DNA from: JAFTYO01 sp045611785
GTDB lineage: Bacteria; Pseudomonadota; Alphaproteobacteria; RF32; CAG-239
Reading direction: 5' to 3'
Assembly: GCA_045611785.1 (NCBI GenBank)
Contig: JAZKXV010000026.1
Coordinates: forward strand, 29,235 to 93,234
Length of the DNA stretch: 64,000 nt
Positions 1 to 8,096 of this stretch are shown piece by piece (the first letter of the stretch is position 1; every line of letters begins with the position of its first letter). The position numbers and the translations under genes were made by a program. The notes under the pieces were generated by a model. That model worked only from the letters and a program-made list of their open reading frames with translations, did no database searches and was not told the origin of the DNA.

Positions 1-959
1 AACAAGCTGTATCAACCGGAAAAAACTTCAATACTTTACATCGAGATGACCGTAAAAACTTAGCTAAAGCAATTTCCGGATTCGGCAATTCTGAAGGCGG
101 AGTTATAGTATGGGGCGTAGAATGTTCTCGAGATCACGAAATCGGTGATGTGGCAAAAGCAAAGGTAAAAGTAAAAAACGTACATCGCTTTTTAAGTTGG
201 CTTGAAGGTGCCATTTCAGGCTGCACGATTCCCAGTCACAACAAAGTTAGAAACCACATAATAAGTTGCGATAAAAATGGTGATGGGTTTATTGCAACAT
301 ATATTCCAAAATCTGAAATAACTCCTTTAATGAGCACCCTAGGCGGGTCAATATATATTCGTTCAGGATCAAATAATGTTCCCGCTCCTTACGCTGTAAT
401 TGCCGGCATGTTCGGCAAAAAACCACAACCAAATATTGAGTTATTATTACAAGATAAACGCTTAGAAATTTTGCAAAACAGTGAAGAAGATTTACTCTAT
501 CCGCACACCATAGATAATCCGCCTGAAAAGTATGTAAAAATCAGTTTTTCTATTCAAGCGCACAACGAAAGTAATGCTATTGCAAAAGAAATATATTTTT
601 CGTGCACTACAGAAAGTTTAGCCAGCGAATATAATAAAGTCAGATTCTTAAATTACAATCAAATGGATTCTCTTAGCACAATTGCCGGACACATTAATTT
701 GATTACAAAACCTGACTTACGTTTACCACCAAGAGGCATGATAAAATTTGCAAATGTTCAAATAATTTTATCACCATATACCAATGAAGATTTTTGCTTA
801 AATGGTGTTATTGGTGCAGAAAATGCTGCACCAAAAGATTTTAGAATATATATACCGAAAAACCAACTTCGTTCGTTTGTTGCAAAAGCGTTAAAAGACG
901 AAGACAACACCGAAATCTTAAGCGCAGAATTTTTCAATAACTTTTTAATGAGGTCTTAA
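1..959 (+). CDS. AlbA_2 (Schlafen-type) domain protein, 5' truncated
   Basis: The reading frame is open from the window edge (first full codon at base 3), so the true start lies outside and the GTG at 150 is internal. Residues encoded upstream of that GTG carry the AlbA_2 signature: a stretch of the form AISGFGNSEGG followed by VIVWGVE at about bases 69-122. This is the conserved GG-turn of the putative nucleic-acid-binding domain found in Schlafen-like proteins and transcriptional regulators. The remaining ~250 residues contain no motif I recognise. The stop is only 4 bases before rnhA, so the two are probably cotranscribed. AlbA_2 assignment is likely; the biological role is unknown. Confidence 0.7.
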   Translation, partial: QAVSTGKNFNTLHRDDRKNLAKAISGFGNSEGGVIVWGVECSRDHEIGDVAKAKVKVKNVHRFLSWLEGAISGCTIPSHNKVRNHIISCDKNGDGFIATYIPKSEITPLMSTLGGSIYIRSGSNNVPAPYAVIAGMFGKKPQPNIELLLQDKRLEILQNSEEDLLYPHTIDNPPEKYVKISFSIQAHNESNAIAKEIYFSCTTESLASEYNKVRFLNYNQMDSLSTIAGHINLITKPDLRLPPRGMIKFANVQIILSPYTNEDFCLNGVIGAENAAPKDFRIYIPKNQLRSFVAKALKDEDNTEILSAEFFNNFLMRS

Positions 960-963
960 AAAT

Positions 964-1413
964 ATGGTTGCAAGAATTGAAATTTTTACCGATGGAGCTT
1001 GTTCCGGCAACCCTGGAATTGGTGGTTGGGGCGCATTATTGCGCTATAAAGATATTGAAAAAGAATTAAGCGGAGGTGAAATCGAAACAACAAATAATCG
1101 TATGGAATTAACCGCTGTAATTGAAGCTCTTAAAGCTCTTAAAACTCGTTGCAACATTACCCTTTACACAGACAGCAAATATGTCATGTGCGGAATTACC
1201 GAATGGTTAGAAAATTGGAAAAACAACGGGTGGAAAACATCAAACAAAAAAAGCGAAGTTAAAAATATCGATTTATGGCAACAATTAGACGAACTTATTA
1301 AGCAACATGAAATAAGATGGGTTTGGGTAAAAGGTCATAACGGACACCCCGAAAATGAACGTGTTGACACTCTCGCACGTAAAGAAGTTTCTAATCTGAA
1401 ACAACCACAATAA
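964..1413 (+). CDS. rnhA: Ribonuclease HI
   Basis: Hydrolyses the RNA strand of RNA-DNA hybrids, removing primers and R-loops in the cytoplasm. The 149 residues match the usual length. The catalytic carboxylates are all present: Asp10 in the FTDGACSGNPG opening, Glu48 in NNRMEL, Asp70 in YTDSKYV, and Asp135 in the ENERVD segment, which follows the KGHNGH loop. A GAGGT Shine-Dalgarno sits about 12 bases before the ATG, inside the end of the preceding gene. Identification is secure. Confidence 0.97.
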   Translation: MVARIEIFTDGACSGNPGIGGWGALLRYKDIEKELSGGEIETTNNRMELTAVIEALKALKTRCNITLYTDSKYVMCGITEWLENWKNNGWKTSNKKSEVKNIDLWQQLDELIKQHEIRWVWVKGHNGHPENERVDTLARKEVSNLKQPQ

Positions 1414-1418
1414 TTTTA

Positions 1419-1447
1419 TTGACAAAATCGATTTAGCGATATATAAT
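1419..1447 (+). promoter_or_regulatory. Consensus sigma-70 promoter for the M29 aminopeptidase gene
   Basis: A perfect TTGACA (1419-1424) and a perfect TATAAT (1442-1447) are separated by exactly 17 bases, 46 bases before the ATG at 1493. It starts right after the rnhA stop, so the next gene pair is transcribed independently. Confidence 0.85.
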
Positions 1448-1492
1448 TTGTACAATTTCAAATTATTTTATAACCAATAATCCTTGTCAATT

Positions 1493-2614
1493 ATGAACAA
1501 ATTACAGCAACTTGCGGAAAATGTTTTGAAAAATTCCGTAAATCTCGTCCCTGGCGAAAAAGTCTTCATTGATCTCAAAGGTTTAAAAGGGATTCCATTG
1601 TTTGAAGCATTTATTGAAGCCACAGTCAAATTAGGAGGTACTCCTTTTTACTTCTTAAACGACATCAGTTTCACCAATGCAATGCTCAAGCATGCATCAA
1701 AAGAACAACTTGAAGAGCATTGCAAAATGCACCTTGAACTCATGAAACATATGGATGTATACATTGGGTTCTCCAGCATGGCAAATCCATACGATGCATC
1801 AGATGTTTCAGACGAAAATCAAGCTTTGTATGGTGAGTGTTATTCAAAAGTTCTGCGCTACAGAGTAGATAATACTCGTTGGTGCGTCTTAAGATTTCCA
1901 AATGATGTGATGGCCTATGAGGCCGGCATGTCTACCAAGCAATTTACAAACTTTTTGCTTGACGCCTGCTTGCTTGATTACTCAAAAATGGAACCAGCCA
2001 TGAACAAGCTTGCCGAATTGATGAAAAAGACCGATAAAGTAAGAATTATCGGACCTGAAACAGACCTTTCTTTTTCCATCAAAGATATCGGCGCAGTTGT
2101 GTGTTCAGGACACAGAAACATTCCGGACGGAGAAGTATATTCCGCACCGGTAAAAGATTCCATAAATGGCGTTATCCGATTCAATACCTCAAGCCATATG
2201 GACGGAAAGAAATTTTCCAACATTAAGCTTTGGTTTGAAAACGGTAAAATCATCAACTGCGAACATTCAGGCAGCAAAGAAGACCTCGAAAACATTTTTA
2301 ACAAAGACGCCGGCGCCCGATATGTGGGAGAATTTGCATTGGGGGTAAACCCTTTCATTACTAAAGATATTTGTAATATCTTGTTTGATGAAAAGATTGC
2401 AGGTTCATTGCACATGGCTGTCGGAAATTGTTATAAGACAGCACCAAACGGAAACTCTTCAGAAATTCATTGGGATCTGGTTCTGATCCAAACCCCTGAA
2501 TACGGAGGTGGTCAAATTTACTTTGACGACGTGCTGATTCGAGATAACGGCTTATTTGTTGTTGATGAACTAAAATGCCTCAACCCTGCAGAACTAAAAG
2601 CATCTGTTAATTAA
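1493..2614 (+). CDS. M29 family metallo-aminopeptidase
   Basis: A cytosolic metal-dependent aminopeptidase that removes N-terminal residues from peptides (AmpS / thermophilic aminopeptidase family). The expected metal ligands are visible in order: Glu in IPDGEVYSAP, Glu in RYVGEFALG, His in GSLHMAVG, and the IHWDLV His/Asp pair. About 373 aa is slightly short for the family (~400). A TTG at 1484 is in frame, but the ATG at 1493 is preferred. Neither has a Shine-Dalgarno, unlike the neighbouring core genes, and the coding sequence is visibly richer in G+C. The next gene starts 23 bases downstream in the same transcription unit. Confidence 0.9.
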   Translation: MNKLQQLAENVLKNSVNLVPGEKVFIDLKGLKGIPLFEAFIEATVKLGGTPFYFLNDISFTNAMLKHASKEQLEEHCKMHLELMKHMDVYIGFSSMANPYDASDVSDENQALYGECYSKVLRYRVDNTRWCVLRFPNDVMAYEAGMSTKQFTNFLLDACLLDYSKMEPAMNKLAELMKKTDKVRIIGPETDLSFSIKDIGAVVCSGHRNIPDGEVYSAPVKDSINGVIRFNTSSHMDGKKFSNIKLWFENGKIINCEHSGSKEDLENIFNKDAGARYVGEFALGVNPFITKDICNILFDEKIAGSLHMAVGNCYKTAPNGNSSEIHWDLVLIQTPEYGGGQIYFDDVLIRDNGLFVVDELKCLNPAELKASVN

Positions 2615-2637
2615 CTAACAAATCAAACATTGAGAAG

Positions 2638-2913
2638 ATGAAAAAAATTTTTTGTATTGTAATCGCTGCAGTGGCACTTGTTTGCCTTACCTCATCATGT
2701 ACTGAAAACCAAAGAGTACGCGAATTTGGAGGTACCATGACTGTAAAGCTTGAGCCAGGACAAAAGCTTATGATGGCAACATGGAAAGAGAACTCACTCT
2801 TCTATCTAACAGAACCGATGGAAGAAAGTTATCAGCCCAAAACAAAAACATTCCAAGAAAACTCTTCTTATGGAATGTTGGAAACTAAGGTTATCTTCAT
2901 AGAAAGTAAGTAA
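2638..2913 (+). CDS. Small lipoprotein of a phage/Bacteroidota-like family
   Basis: A 91-aa protein with a lysine-containing hydrophobic signal and a lipobox ending LTSSC at about residue 21, so it is probably lipid-anchored. The mature part has a FGGTMTVKLEPGQKL segment, then a TWKE...FYLTEPM segment and a closing ES-K. From memory this pattern is common in small proteins of Bacteroidota and their phages; that is recollection and was not checked. No clear Shine-Dalgarno precedes it. It shares the promoter of the aminopeptidase gene and is followed by a terminator. Function unknown. Confidence 0.75.
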   Translation: MKKIFCIVIAAVALVCLTSSCTENQRVREFGGTMTVKLEPGQKLMMATWKENSLFYLTEPMEESYQPKTKTFQENSSYGMLETKVIFIESK

Positions 2914-2920
2914 TTTTTTA

Positions 2921-2953
2921 CCCTTTGAATGCAAATTCAAAGGGTTTTATTTT
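2921..2953 (+). terminator. Rho-independent terminator
   Basis: Ten-base-pair stem CCCTTTGAAT / ATTCAAAGGG with a four-base loop, followed by a T-rich tail. It ends the aminopeptidase-lipoprotein unit. Confidence 0.9.
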
Positions 2954-2989
2954 TGATAAACTAAAAAGTTGTATATGACAATATATGTA

Positions 2990-3018
2990 TTGACGCCCCT
3001 AAAAAAATTTTATACGAT
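2990..3018 (+). promoter_or_regulatory. Probable promoter of ppa
   Basis: TTGACG (2990-2995) and TACGAT (3013-3018) are 17 bases apart, about 45 bases before the ppa ATG. The -10 match is only moderate. Confidence 0.45.
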
Positions 3019-3062
3019 TACGCCCATATTGTAAAATCTAACAAAAAAAGAAAGGAAAACAT

Positions 3063-3614
3063 ATGTTACATCCGTGGCACGGTGTTAGTCGTGGTGAAAA
3101 TCCACCAGAAATTATAACTGCTATAATTGAAGTTCCAAAAGGATCACAAACAAAATATGAACTTGATAAATTAAGCGGTTTATTAAAAGTTGATCGTATC
3201 TTATATAGTGCCGTACATTATCCGGCAAACTACGGTTTCATCCCTCAAAGTTATTGCGAAGATAACGACCCTTTAGATATATTGGTACTGTGCCAAGAGT
3301 CTGTATTGCCTCTATCTATAATGAGAGTTCGTCCAATTGGGGTTATGAAAATGGTTGATCAAGGTGAAGCCGATGATAAGATTATTGCCGTTCACGTTGA
3401 TGACCCTGAATTTGCACATTATCAATCAATTGATGAATTACCCCCGCATAGCTTAAAAATCTTAAGACGCTTCTTTGAAGACTATAAACTTCTCGAAAAC
3501 AAAGAAGTAAAAATTGAAAAATTTTTAGGAGTAAACGAAGCTAAACAAATTATCCAAAGCGCTTTTAATTTATATGATGAACATAAAGAAAATCTGGCAG
3601 GATATGAAAAATAA
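3063..3614 (+). CDS. ppa: Inorganic pyrophosphatase (family I)
   Basis: Hydrolyses pyrophosphate to orthophosphate in the cytosol and so drives biosynthetic reactions forward. The 183 residues carry the family landmarks: EVPKGSQTKYELDK near residue 24, HYPANYGFIPQSYCEDNDPLDILVL in the middle with the DPLD metal-binding pair, and DEADDKIIAVHV-like QGEADDKIIAVHVDD later. A good AAAGGAAA Shine-Dalgarno precedes the ATG. It stands alone between a promoter and a bidirectional terminator shared with the convergent gene. Confidence 0.97.
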   Translation: MLHPWHGVSRGENPPEIITAIIEVPKGSQTKYELDKLSGLLKVDRILYSAVHYPANYGFIPQSYCEDNDPLDILVLCQESVLPLSIMRVRPIGVMKMVDQGEADDKIIAVHVDDPEFAHYQSIDELPPHSLKILRRFFEDYKLLENKEVKIEKFLGVNEAKQIIQSAFNLYDEHKENLAGYEK

Positions 3615-3621
3615 ACCCCAT

Positions 3622-3648
3622 AAAAAATCGCCTTAACGGCGATTTTTT
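3622..3648. terminator. Bidirectional terminator between ppa and the convergent gene
   Basis: ATCGCC / GGCGAT stem flanked by A-run on the left and T-run on the right, so it can work in both directions. The stop codon of the convergent gene lies inside the T-run. Confidence 0.9.
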
Positions 3649-5194
3649 AATTAGACTTACCTTTTCTTTCCGCCAAGACCTTAAAAACTCCAAAATTTTC
3701 AGGCACTACATTGTCTTTATATTTATTCCATTCAGATTTCAATATACTATGATTCACCAGCGGATTTCTTTGCTCTATAGCCAACTTTCTTCCGTTGTCA
3801 ATCATCCTCTTAACAAAAGGTTCTATACCTTTAGAACATTTATTTACAAGGTCGATTACATCAGGAACATCATTAACATTTGAATACCAAAATCTACCTA
3901 TATTTTTCATCAATTCTGCCTGTTTATATCCAACGCTTGTAAGCTTTTCTTTTAATGTTGTCCAAAATGCAGAATTATGTTCTCCACTACCAACAAGAAC
4001 CTTATCAAAAATCATCAACGCTTCATTTTTCTTCAATGGCACAACAGCCGCTTTTGTCCCTTTTTTTGCTTTATATTTTTCATGAGATGCCAAAAAGACA
4101 GGATAACCTGCTGAATAACGTGTCTCATATTCCGGTTCAAATTGACCATCTGTAACAGAATATCTGTGAATAGCTGTAAAACCGAGTTGATCATTAAATT
4201 CTCTTTGAGAGTTATTTGTAACACAAATTACTTGCTTAAGTGCTTTATTTATTTCTTTTTCAGAATATTTTAATTTTGCCATTGTTTCTTTAAGCACATC
4301 AGAAATTATAGTTAAATCATTTGCTCCGTAGCAATGAGCCTGAATTATAATATTTCTGAAATTTTGATACAACTGTTCTTTTGAATATCTTTCAAATTTA
4401 CCATCTTTTACAGATGCCATAAAGGGCATAAATTTTTGTAAAATTTCCCTTTTATAATCTTTTTTCATTCTATCCTTAGTTGTTGTATCTTTTTTCACCA
4501 AGCTCATTATTCCTGCCATATAAGCACTTGGCCTGTAACAAGAGCACAATTGCATATTATCCAGCTGCTCTTGAGATAACCCTAACACATTTGCAAATGC
4601 ATTAATATTACCATTGGCTTCACGAGGCTCTCTGGTTTGGTCACCACCTAAACATAAAAGTGTTTTTTTACTCGGATCAAGCGCACCCGTTTCAGTCCAA
4701 TGATTTTCAGCTGTTTTAGATTTCATACCTATACGATAATAAGAGAAAAACTCGGGATTAATACTTAATATTCCATCCTTAAATTCATATTGCAATCGAC
4801 CATCTTTAAACAAAGCAATTTCATAATCTTTTTCACGTTTATTGTATAAATTGCCATTATCATAGTAACTTTCGTAAGTTTTATCAGGCCTTTCAATTGA
4901 TGAAACAGCCCCATTATCATGGTATCTAACTATAGTTTTATCAGGCTTAATTTCTCTGTCAATTATATCAGATTGATATTTATAGACACGATAAGTGCCA
5001 TCTGATGTTTCTTCTATTGTTTTATATCCTTGAGCACTATAAACCTCATAACTGCCATCAGGATTTATATATTTACGTGTTGATACCATACCCTTTATAT
5101 ACATGGTTTCAAGCATTCTTCCATCTTCTAAAACCTGAATTTCCGGCCTACGTAAATCACTCTCTAAAGCATTTGATTCATCAGATTGATTCAT
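3647..5194 (-). CDS. Unknown protein with MORN-like repeats and a possible hydrolase-like C-terminal half
   Basis: 515 aa with no signal peptide or membrane segment. Residues about 20-145 hold six or seven degenerate repeats of the form x-DGSYxxYxxxG or x-DKTxxxYxDNG, which resemble MORN_2 or toxin-associated antigen repeats. The C-terminal half begins with a strand-like TLLCLGGDQTR segment and later has IIIQAHCYGANDL, which could be a nucleophile-elbow region. A Ser-His-Asp triad is not clear. A strong AGGAG Shine-Dalgarno precedes the start. It could be a secreted effector or a polymorphic-toxin-like protein; that is inference only. Confidence 0.65.
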   Translation of the reverse strand: MNQSDESNALESDLRRPEIQVLEDGRMLETMYIKGMVSTRKYINPDGSYEVYSAQGYKTIEETSDGTYRVYKYQSDIIDREIKPDKTIVRYHDNGAVSSIERPDKTYESYYDNGNLYNKREKDYEIALFKDGRLQYEFKDGILSINPEFFSYYRIGMKSKTAENHWTETGALDPSKKTLLCLGGDQTREPREANGNINAFANVLGLSQEQLDNMQLCSCYRPSAYMAGIMSLVKKDTTTKDRMKKDYKREILQKFMPFMASVKDGKFERYSKEQLYQNFRNIIIQAHCYGANDLTIISDVLKETMAKLKYSEKEINKALKQVICVTNNSQREFNDQLGFTAIHRYSVTDGQFEPEYETRYSAGYPVFLASHEKYKAKKGTKAAVVPLKKNEALMIFDKVLVGSGEHNSAFWTTLKEKLTSVGYKQAELMKNIGRFWYSNVNDVPDVIDLVNKCSKGIEPFVKRMIDNGRKLAIEQRNPLVNHSILKSEWNKYKDNVVPENFGVFKVLAERKGKSN

Positions 5195-5331
5195 TTTATT
5201 CTCCTATTCACTCATATTACCAAACAAAGACGTTTTTGTCAATATACAAGATGTTTAGTTATCTTAACCATATCTTTAGATATATAATGTATTATGGATA
5301 ACTGGTTTAATATTATTTACAGGAGACACGA

Positions 5332-6660
5332 ATGGTTAAATTTGTAGTTTTCGGGCTAGGAATGGTCGGTAAATCATTTTTAAATATTGTTAAAAAAGAG
5401 AACATATTTGATGCTGATAATTGGTATGTAATTGATAAAAATCCTAGTGCTGAAAATGACTTTCTAAATATTGGTGGTAAAAAATCAAATTTTATAATAG
5501 CAGATATTGAATACAATAATTACGATGCTATTTTTTCTATATTAGAAAAAGGAGATTATCTGTTAGATTTAAGTTCTTCTCAAACTAACACTGATTTTTT
5601 AAGTATCTGCATGGATAAAGAGATACATTATTTATCTACAAGCTCACTACCCTATGAAGAAAAAGCCGGTTCTGTTCCTGATTATCATGATTTTTGCGTT
5701 TACAAAAAATTAAAAGAAAAAAATAATCCTAACGGTCCTACTTCGGTTATTGAATTTGGCATGAATCCGGGAATGGTATCATGCTTTACAAAACAATGCA
5801 TTAAAGAAATAGTAAAGCATGACAACCATGATTTTGTTGTAAAAAATCGCGAAATTTTACAAAATTTAATTAATAATAACGAGTATGCAAAAGTTGCACA
5901 AATGCTCGAAATAGAAATTATACATGTATCAGATATTGATACTACCAAAACAAATTTTGCACCACAAAACAAATGCGTATATTCTACATGGAATATCGAA
6001 GCTTTTGCTGATGAAACACTCGGTAAAAGCGAGTTTTCATTAGGCACCGGTATAAACCATAAAATTTTCGGAAATGAAGTTAATATTTTCAACGAACAAG
6101 ACGGATATTTGCTTTTAAATACAATTCCGGTTGAATGTATCGATCAATCATATTCTCCTTGGGGAAGTTTTAACGGCTGCATTGTACCACATGAAGAAAT
6201 ATATTCCATTGCAGACTTCTTAAGCGTGTATAAAGATAACAAGTTAGAATATAAGCCATCTGTATACTTTGTTTACAAGCCATCTGATATAGCCTTAAAT
6301 TCGCTTATTGAAGCCCACAAATGCAATTTTGAAAACTTCACCGAACATATGATACAACCTGAAGATATTGCTGAAGGAGGAGAAGCTGTTGGTATTGTTA
6401 TTGATGGTAAAAACTTCACTACACGCTATTTCGGCAACAAACTCGTAGCACCTATTGAAAATGAAACCCCAACAATTTTACAAGTTTCTGCATCTGCATA
6501 TAGCGCATTTAGATATATGTTAGATAATCCAAACAAAGGATTTTTATTTCCTGAAGAAGTCGATGATGAAAAAGTTATCGAATATGCTAAAGTATGCTTA
6601 AATGAATACGATAGTTTTGAATGTCCTAAACTTGAAAGGCCATTATTCAATCGAAAATAA
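5332..6660 (+). CDS. hss: Homospermidine synthase
   Basis: Makes the polyamine homospermidine from putrescine (and/or spermidine) with NAD as transient hydride carrier, in the cytosol; common in Alphaproteobacteria. The N-terminus is a Rossmann opening (FVVFGLGMVGKSFL). Family segments follow: YLLDLSSSQTNTDFL, VIEFGMNPGMVSCF, WNIEAFADETLGKSEFSLG and SYSPWGSFNGCIVPHEE. At 442 aa it is slightly shorter than the usual ~470. It has an AGGAGA Shine-Dalgarno, a likely TATAAT at 5283-5288, and a strong terminator after it, so it appears monocistronic. Confidence 0.93.
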   Translation: MVKFVVFGLGMVGKSFLNIVKKENIFDADNWYVIDKNPSAENDFLNIGGKKSNFIIADIEYNNYDAIFSILEKGDYLLDLSSSQTNTDFLSICMDKEIHYLSTSSLPYEEKAGSVPDYHDFCVYKKLKEKNNPNGPTSVIEFGMNPGMVSCFTKQCIKEIVKHDNHDFVVKNREILQNLINNNEYAKVAQMLEIEIIHVSDIDTTKTNFAPQNKCVYSTWNIEAFADETLGKSEFSLGTGINHKIFGNEVNIFNEQDGYLLLNTIPVECIDQSYSPWGSFNGCIVPHEEIYSIADFLSVYKDNKLEYKPSVYFVYKPSDIALNSLIEAHKCNFENFTEHMIQPEDIAEGGEAVGIVIDGKNFTTRYFGNKLVAPIENETPTILQVSASAYSAFRYMLDNPNKGFLFPEEVDDEKVIEYAKVCLNEYDSFECPKLERPLFNRK

Positions 6661-6679
6661 TATAATTAATATTCTTGAA

Positions 6680-6722
6680 AATAATAAGCTCAGATACACA
6701 TTGTCTGAGCTTATTATTTTAT
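6680..6722 (+). terminator. Terminator of the homospermidine synthase gene
   Basis: A 15-bp stem (6680-6694 with 6704-6718, core AAGCTCAGA / TCTGAGCTT) with a nine-base loop and T-rich tail. Confidence 0.9.
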
Positions 6723-6807
6723 CAAAATATGCTTTACTTTTATTTTTTTATTTATATAATTTTGCTCATAAATTTATTATTCTCTAAATTCTTAATATTA
6801 AATAATT

Positions 6808-7215
6808 ATGAAAACTCAAAAATTAATTTGCAAAACGTTAATTACGTTTTTTGTTGCGATGTCCTTTCTGATGTTTATATCGGCTATTATTGCCTTTTTT
6901 ATCAGTCCTGAACACACTAACCTACTCTTAATCGGATTCTGTATTTCTTCAGTTGTATATGCCTTCCTTGATGTTTGGCTAGACTACATTAAAGATGAAG
7001 AAAACCCTTTAAGCATTGCTAAACAAAAAGATGCTCTTGACTATATTTATTGCCACAAATCTGGCTCAAAGCAAGAATTTGTCTCAAAATATAGCGATAA
7101 ATTGTACCAACATTTTTTGCTACAAGGGTACATTATGCAATTTAGGTTTAAATCTGCAGACACTTGGGAAATAAGTTTAAAAGGACAAAAAAAGAAAGAA
7201 AAACTACAAAACTAA
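6808..7215 (+). CDS. Small membrane protein of unknown function
   Basis: 135 aa. Two predicted transmembrane segments lie in the first ~60 residues (about 10-33 and 40-58), followed by a soluble, lysine-rich C-terminal domain. I do not recognise the family. The ATG follows an AT-only leader with no Shine-Dalgarno, placing it with the SD-less gene group in this window. A terminator follows directly. Confidence 0.65.
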   Translation: MKTQKLICKTLITFFVAMSFLMFISAIIAFFISPEHTNLLLIGFCISSVVYAFLDVWLDYIKDEENPLSIAKQKDALDYIYCHKSGSKQEFVSKYSDKLYQHFLLQGYIMQFRFKSADTWEISLKGQKKKEKLQN

Positions 7216-7225
7216 TCTAAAATAA

Positions 7226-7256
7226 AAAAACACCGAATAAATCGGTGTTTTTTTAT
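7226..7256 (+). terminator. Terminator
   Basis: CACCGA / TCGGTG stem with a five-base loop between an A-run and a T-run. It may also serve the convergent gene ending at 7281. Confidence 0.85.
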
Positions 7257-7280
7257 TTTATCATTTAGTAAACACAGCAA

Positions 7281-7688
7281 CTACTTAACATAGGTTGTCA
7301 TATGGCTTATAATTGCTGCTTCTTGTTGCTTGATTTTAACACTTCCACGAATAATATTTTTTAACTCAGGAATATTATTTGATTTAAACATATAAAAATC
7401 GCGCTCTTGTCCAGCTGAGTTTAATTTTTCTTTACTCAAATAAATATTTAAATCTTGCATAATTTTTTCAAAATCTTCTTTTTTATTTTCTTTTACTCTA
7501 AAAGCACAATATTCCTCTGTATCTTTACGACCGATATTAGGATTTCCAGCTTGTCCGTCTACAACTCTATCCACATAGCCATAATCAATTACAGAATCAA
7601 AAATTGCGTCCATATGCTTAGAATATTTTGCATAAGAAAAACTATCATCAATAAAATTTTGTTTTCGTAATTTTTCTTTAGCTCCCAT
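7281..7688 (-). CDS. Unknown soluble protein
   Basis: 135 aa from the MGAKEKLRKQ start, which was chosen because an AAAGGT Shine-Dalgarno lies about 8 bases upstream; the frame stays open to 7733 upstream. Highly charged, with no signal or membrane segments. The C-terminal part has an ISHMTTYVK ending. No family recognised. Confidence 0.6.
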   Translation of the reverse strand: MGAKEKLRKQNFIDDSFSYAKYSKHMDAIFDSVIDYGYVDRVVDGQAGNPNIGRKDTEEYCAFRVKENKKEDFEKIMQDLNIYLSKEKLNSAGQERDFYMFKSNNIPELKNIIRGSVKIKQQEAAIISHMTTYVK

Positions 7689-7745
7689 TTTTTTACCTTT
7701 CATAATAAGCTTAAACTTAGACAAATGTAGCATATACCAATACTT

Positions 7746-7774
7746 TTGTAAAGCATTAATTTTTGACCTATAAT
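7746..7774 (+). promoter_or_regulatory. Promoter of a candidate small RNA
   Basis: TTGTAA (7746-7751) and perfect TATAAT (7769-7774) with a 17-base spacer. There is no open reading frame between it and the terminator at about 7915. Confidence 0.6.
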
Positions 7775-7780
7775 ATCTAT

Positions 7781-7918
7781 TGCAAAAAATTAAAAAGAAC
7801 TTACCATTAAATCCGATGTTATTTGGGAAATAACATCTTTTGGTTGTAAGAAAAAAGAAGAGCTTGCACAGACTTATTAGAAAAACCGACCACCGCTTAA
7901 TCCGGTGGTTGTTTTTTT
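7781..7918 (+). ncRNA. Candidate orphan small RNA (about 140 nt)
   Basis: Lies between a good promoter and a strong intrinsic terminator, with no plausible ORF. Folding by eye gives a perfect 10-bp hairpin GATGTTATTT / AAATAACATC, itself enclosed by a CTTAC / GTAAG pairing. The 3' end is a CCACCG / CGGTGG hairpin with seven T's (about 7886-7918). It does not look like 6S, SRP RNA, tmRNA or RNase P RNA. The neighbouring genes point away from it on the left and have their own promoter on the right. Confidence 0.5.
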
Positions 7919-7947
7919 CTAAAACATTACATTTTAAAAAATATATC

Positions 7948-7976
7948 TTGACAAACTAATACTTAATATGTACATT
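7948..7976 (+). promoter_or_regulatory. Promoter of the adenylyltransferase/PnuC cluster
   Basis: Perfect TTGACA (7948-7953), 17-base spacer, then TACATT (7971-7976). It lies 120 bases before the first coding start, leaving a long structured leader. Confidence 0.65.
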
Positions 7977-7982
7977 GAAATT

Positions 7983-8096
7983 GTTCGGGTACTCGAGGGC
8001 AATGGGTACGAACATTAACGACGTGGCCGGTCATCATATTAAAATTATATATTTTAAATGTTTGATGAGTTGGCCTTTCTAATGAAAGGTTTTTTT
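7983..8096 (+). promoter_or_regulatory. Candidate riboswitch leader 1 with terminator/antiterminator
   Basis: Stem P1 GTTCG (7983-7987) / CGAAC (8009-8013) is followed by a GG bulge (7988-7989), a 3-bp helix TAC/GTA, and a 13-base loop containing AGGG. TCG at the loop start (7993-7995) can pair with CGA at 8019-8021, as in an H-type pseudoknot. Downstream, GGCC (8025-8028) and TCATC (8031-8035) can pair with GGCC (8072-8075) and GATGA (8064-8068). That pairing would compete with a terminator-like hairpin, GGCCTTT (8072-8078) with AAAGGTT (8085-8091), followed by T's. The hairpin also buries the AAAGG Shine-Dalgarno of the gene at 8097. The ligand is unknown. Confidence 0.55.

Noticed and set aside
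1978..2415. 145-codon minus-strand open frame inside the aminopeptidase gene
   Set aside because: Antisense shadow of a well-supported gene; no Shine-Dalgarno or family features.
5005..5301. 98-codon plus-strand frame across the start of the MORN-like gene
   Set aside because: Mostly antisense to a gene with a strong Shine-Dalgarno; sequence looks like translated AT-rich noise.
7781..7918. 6S RNA
   Set aside because: No single long hairpin with a central open bubble can be drawn; the structure is several short hairpins.
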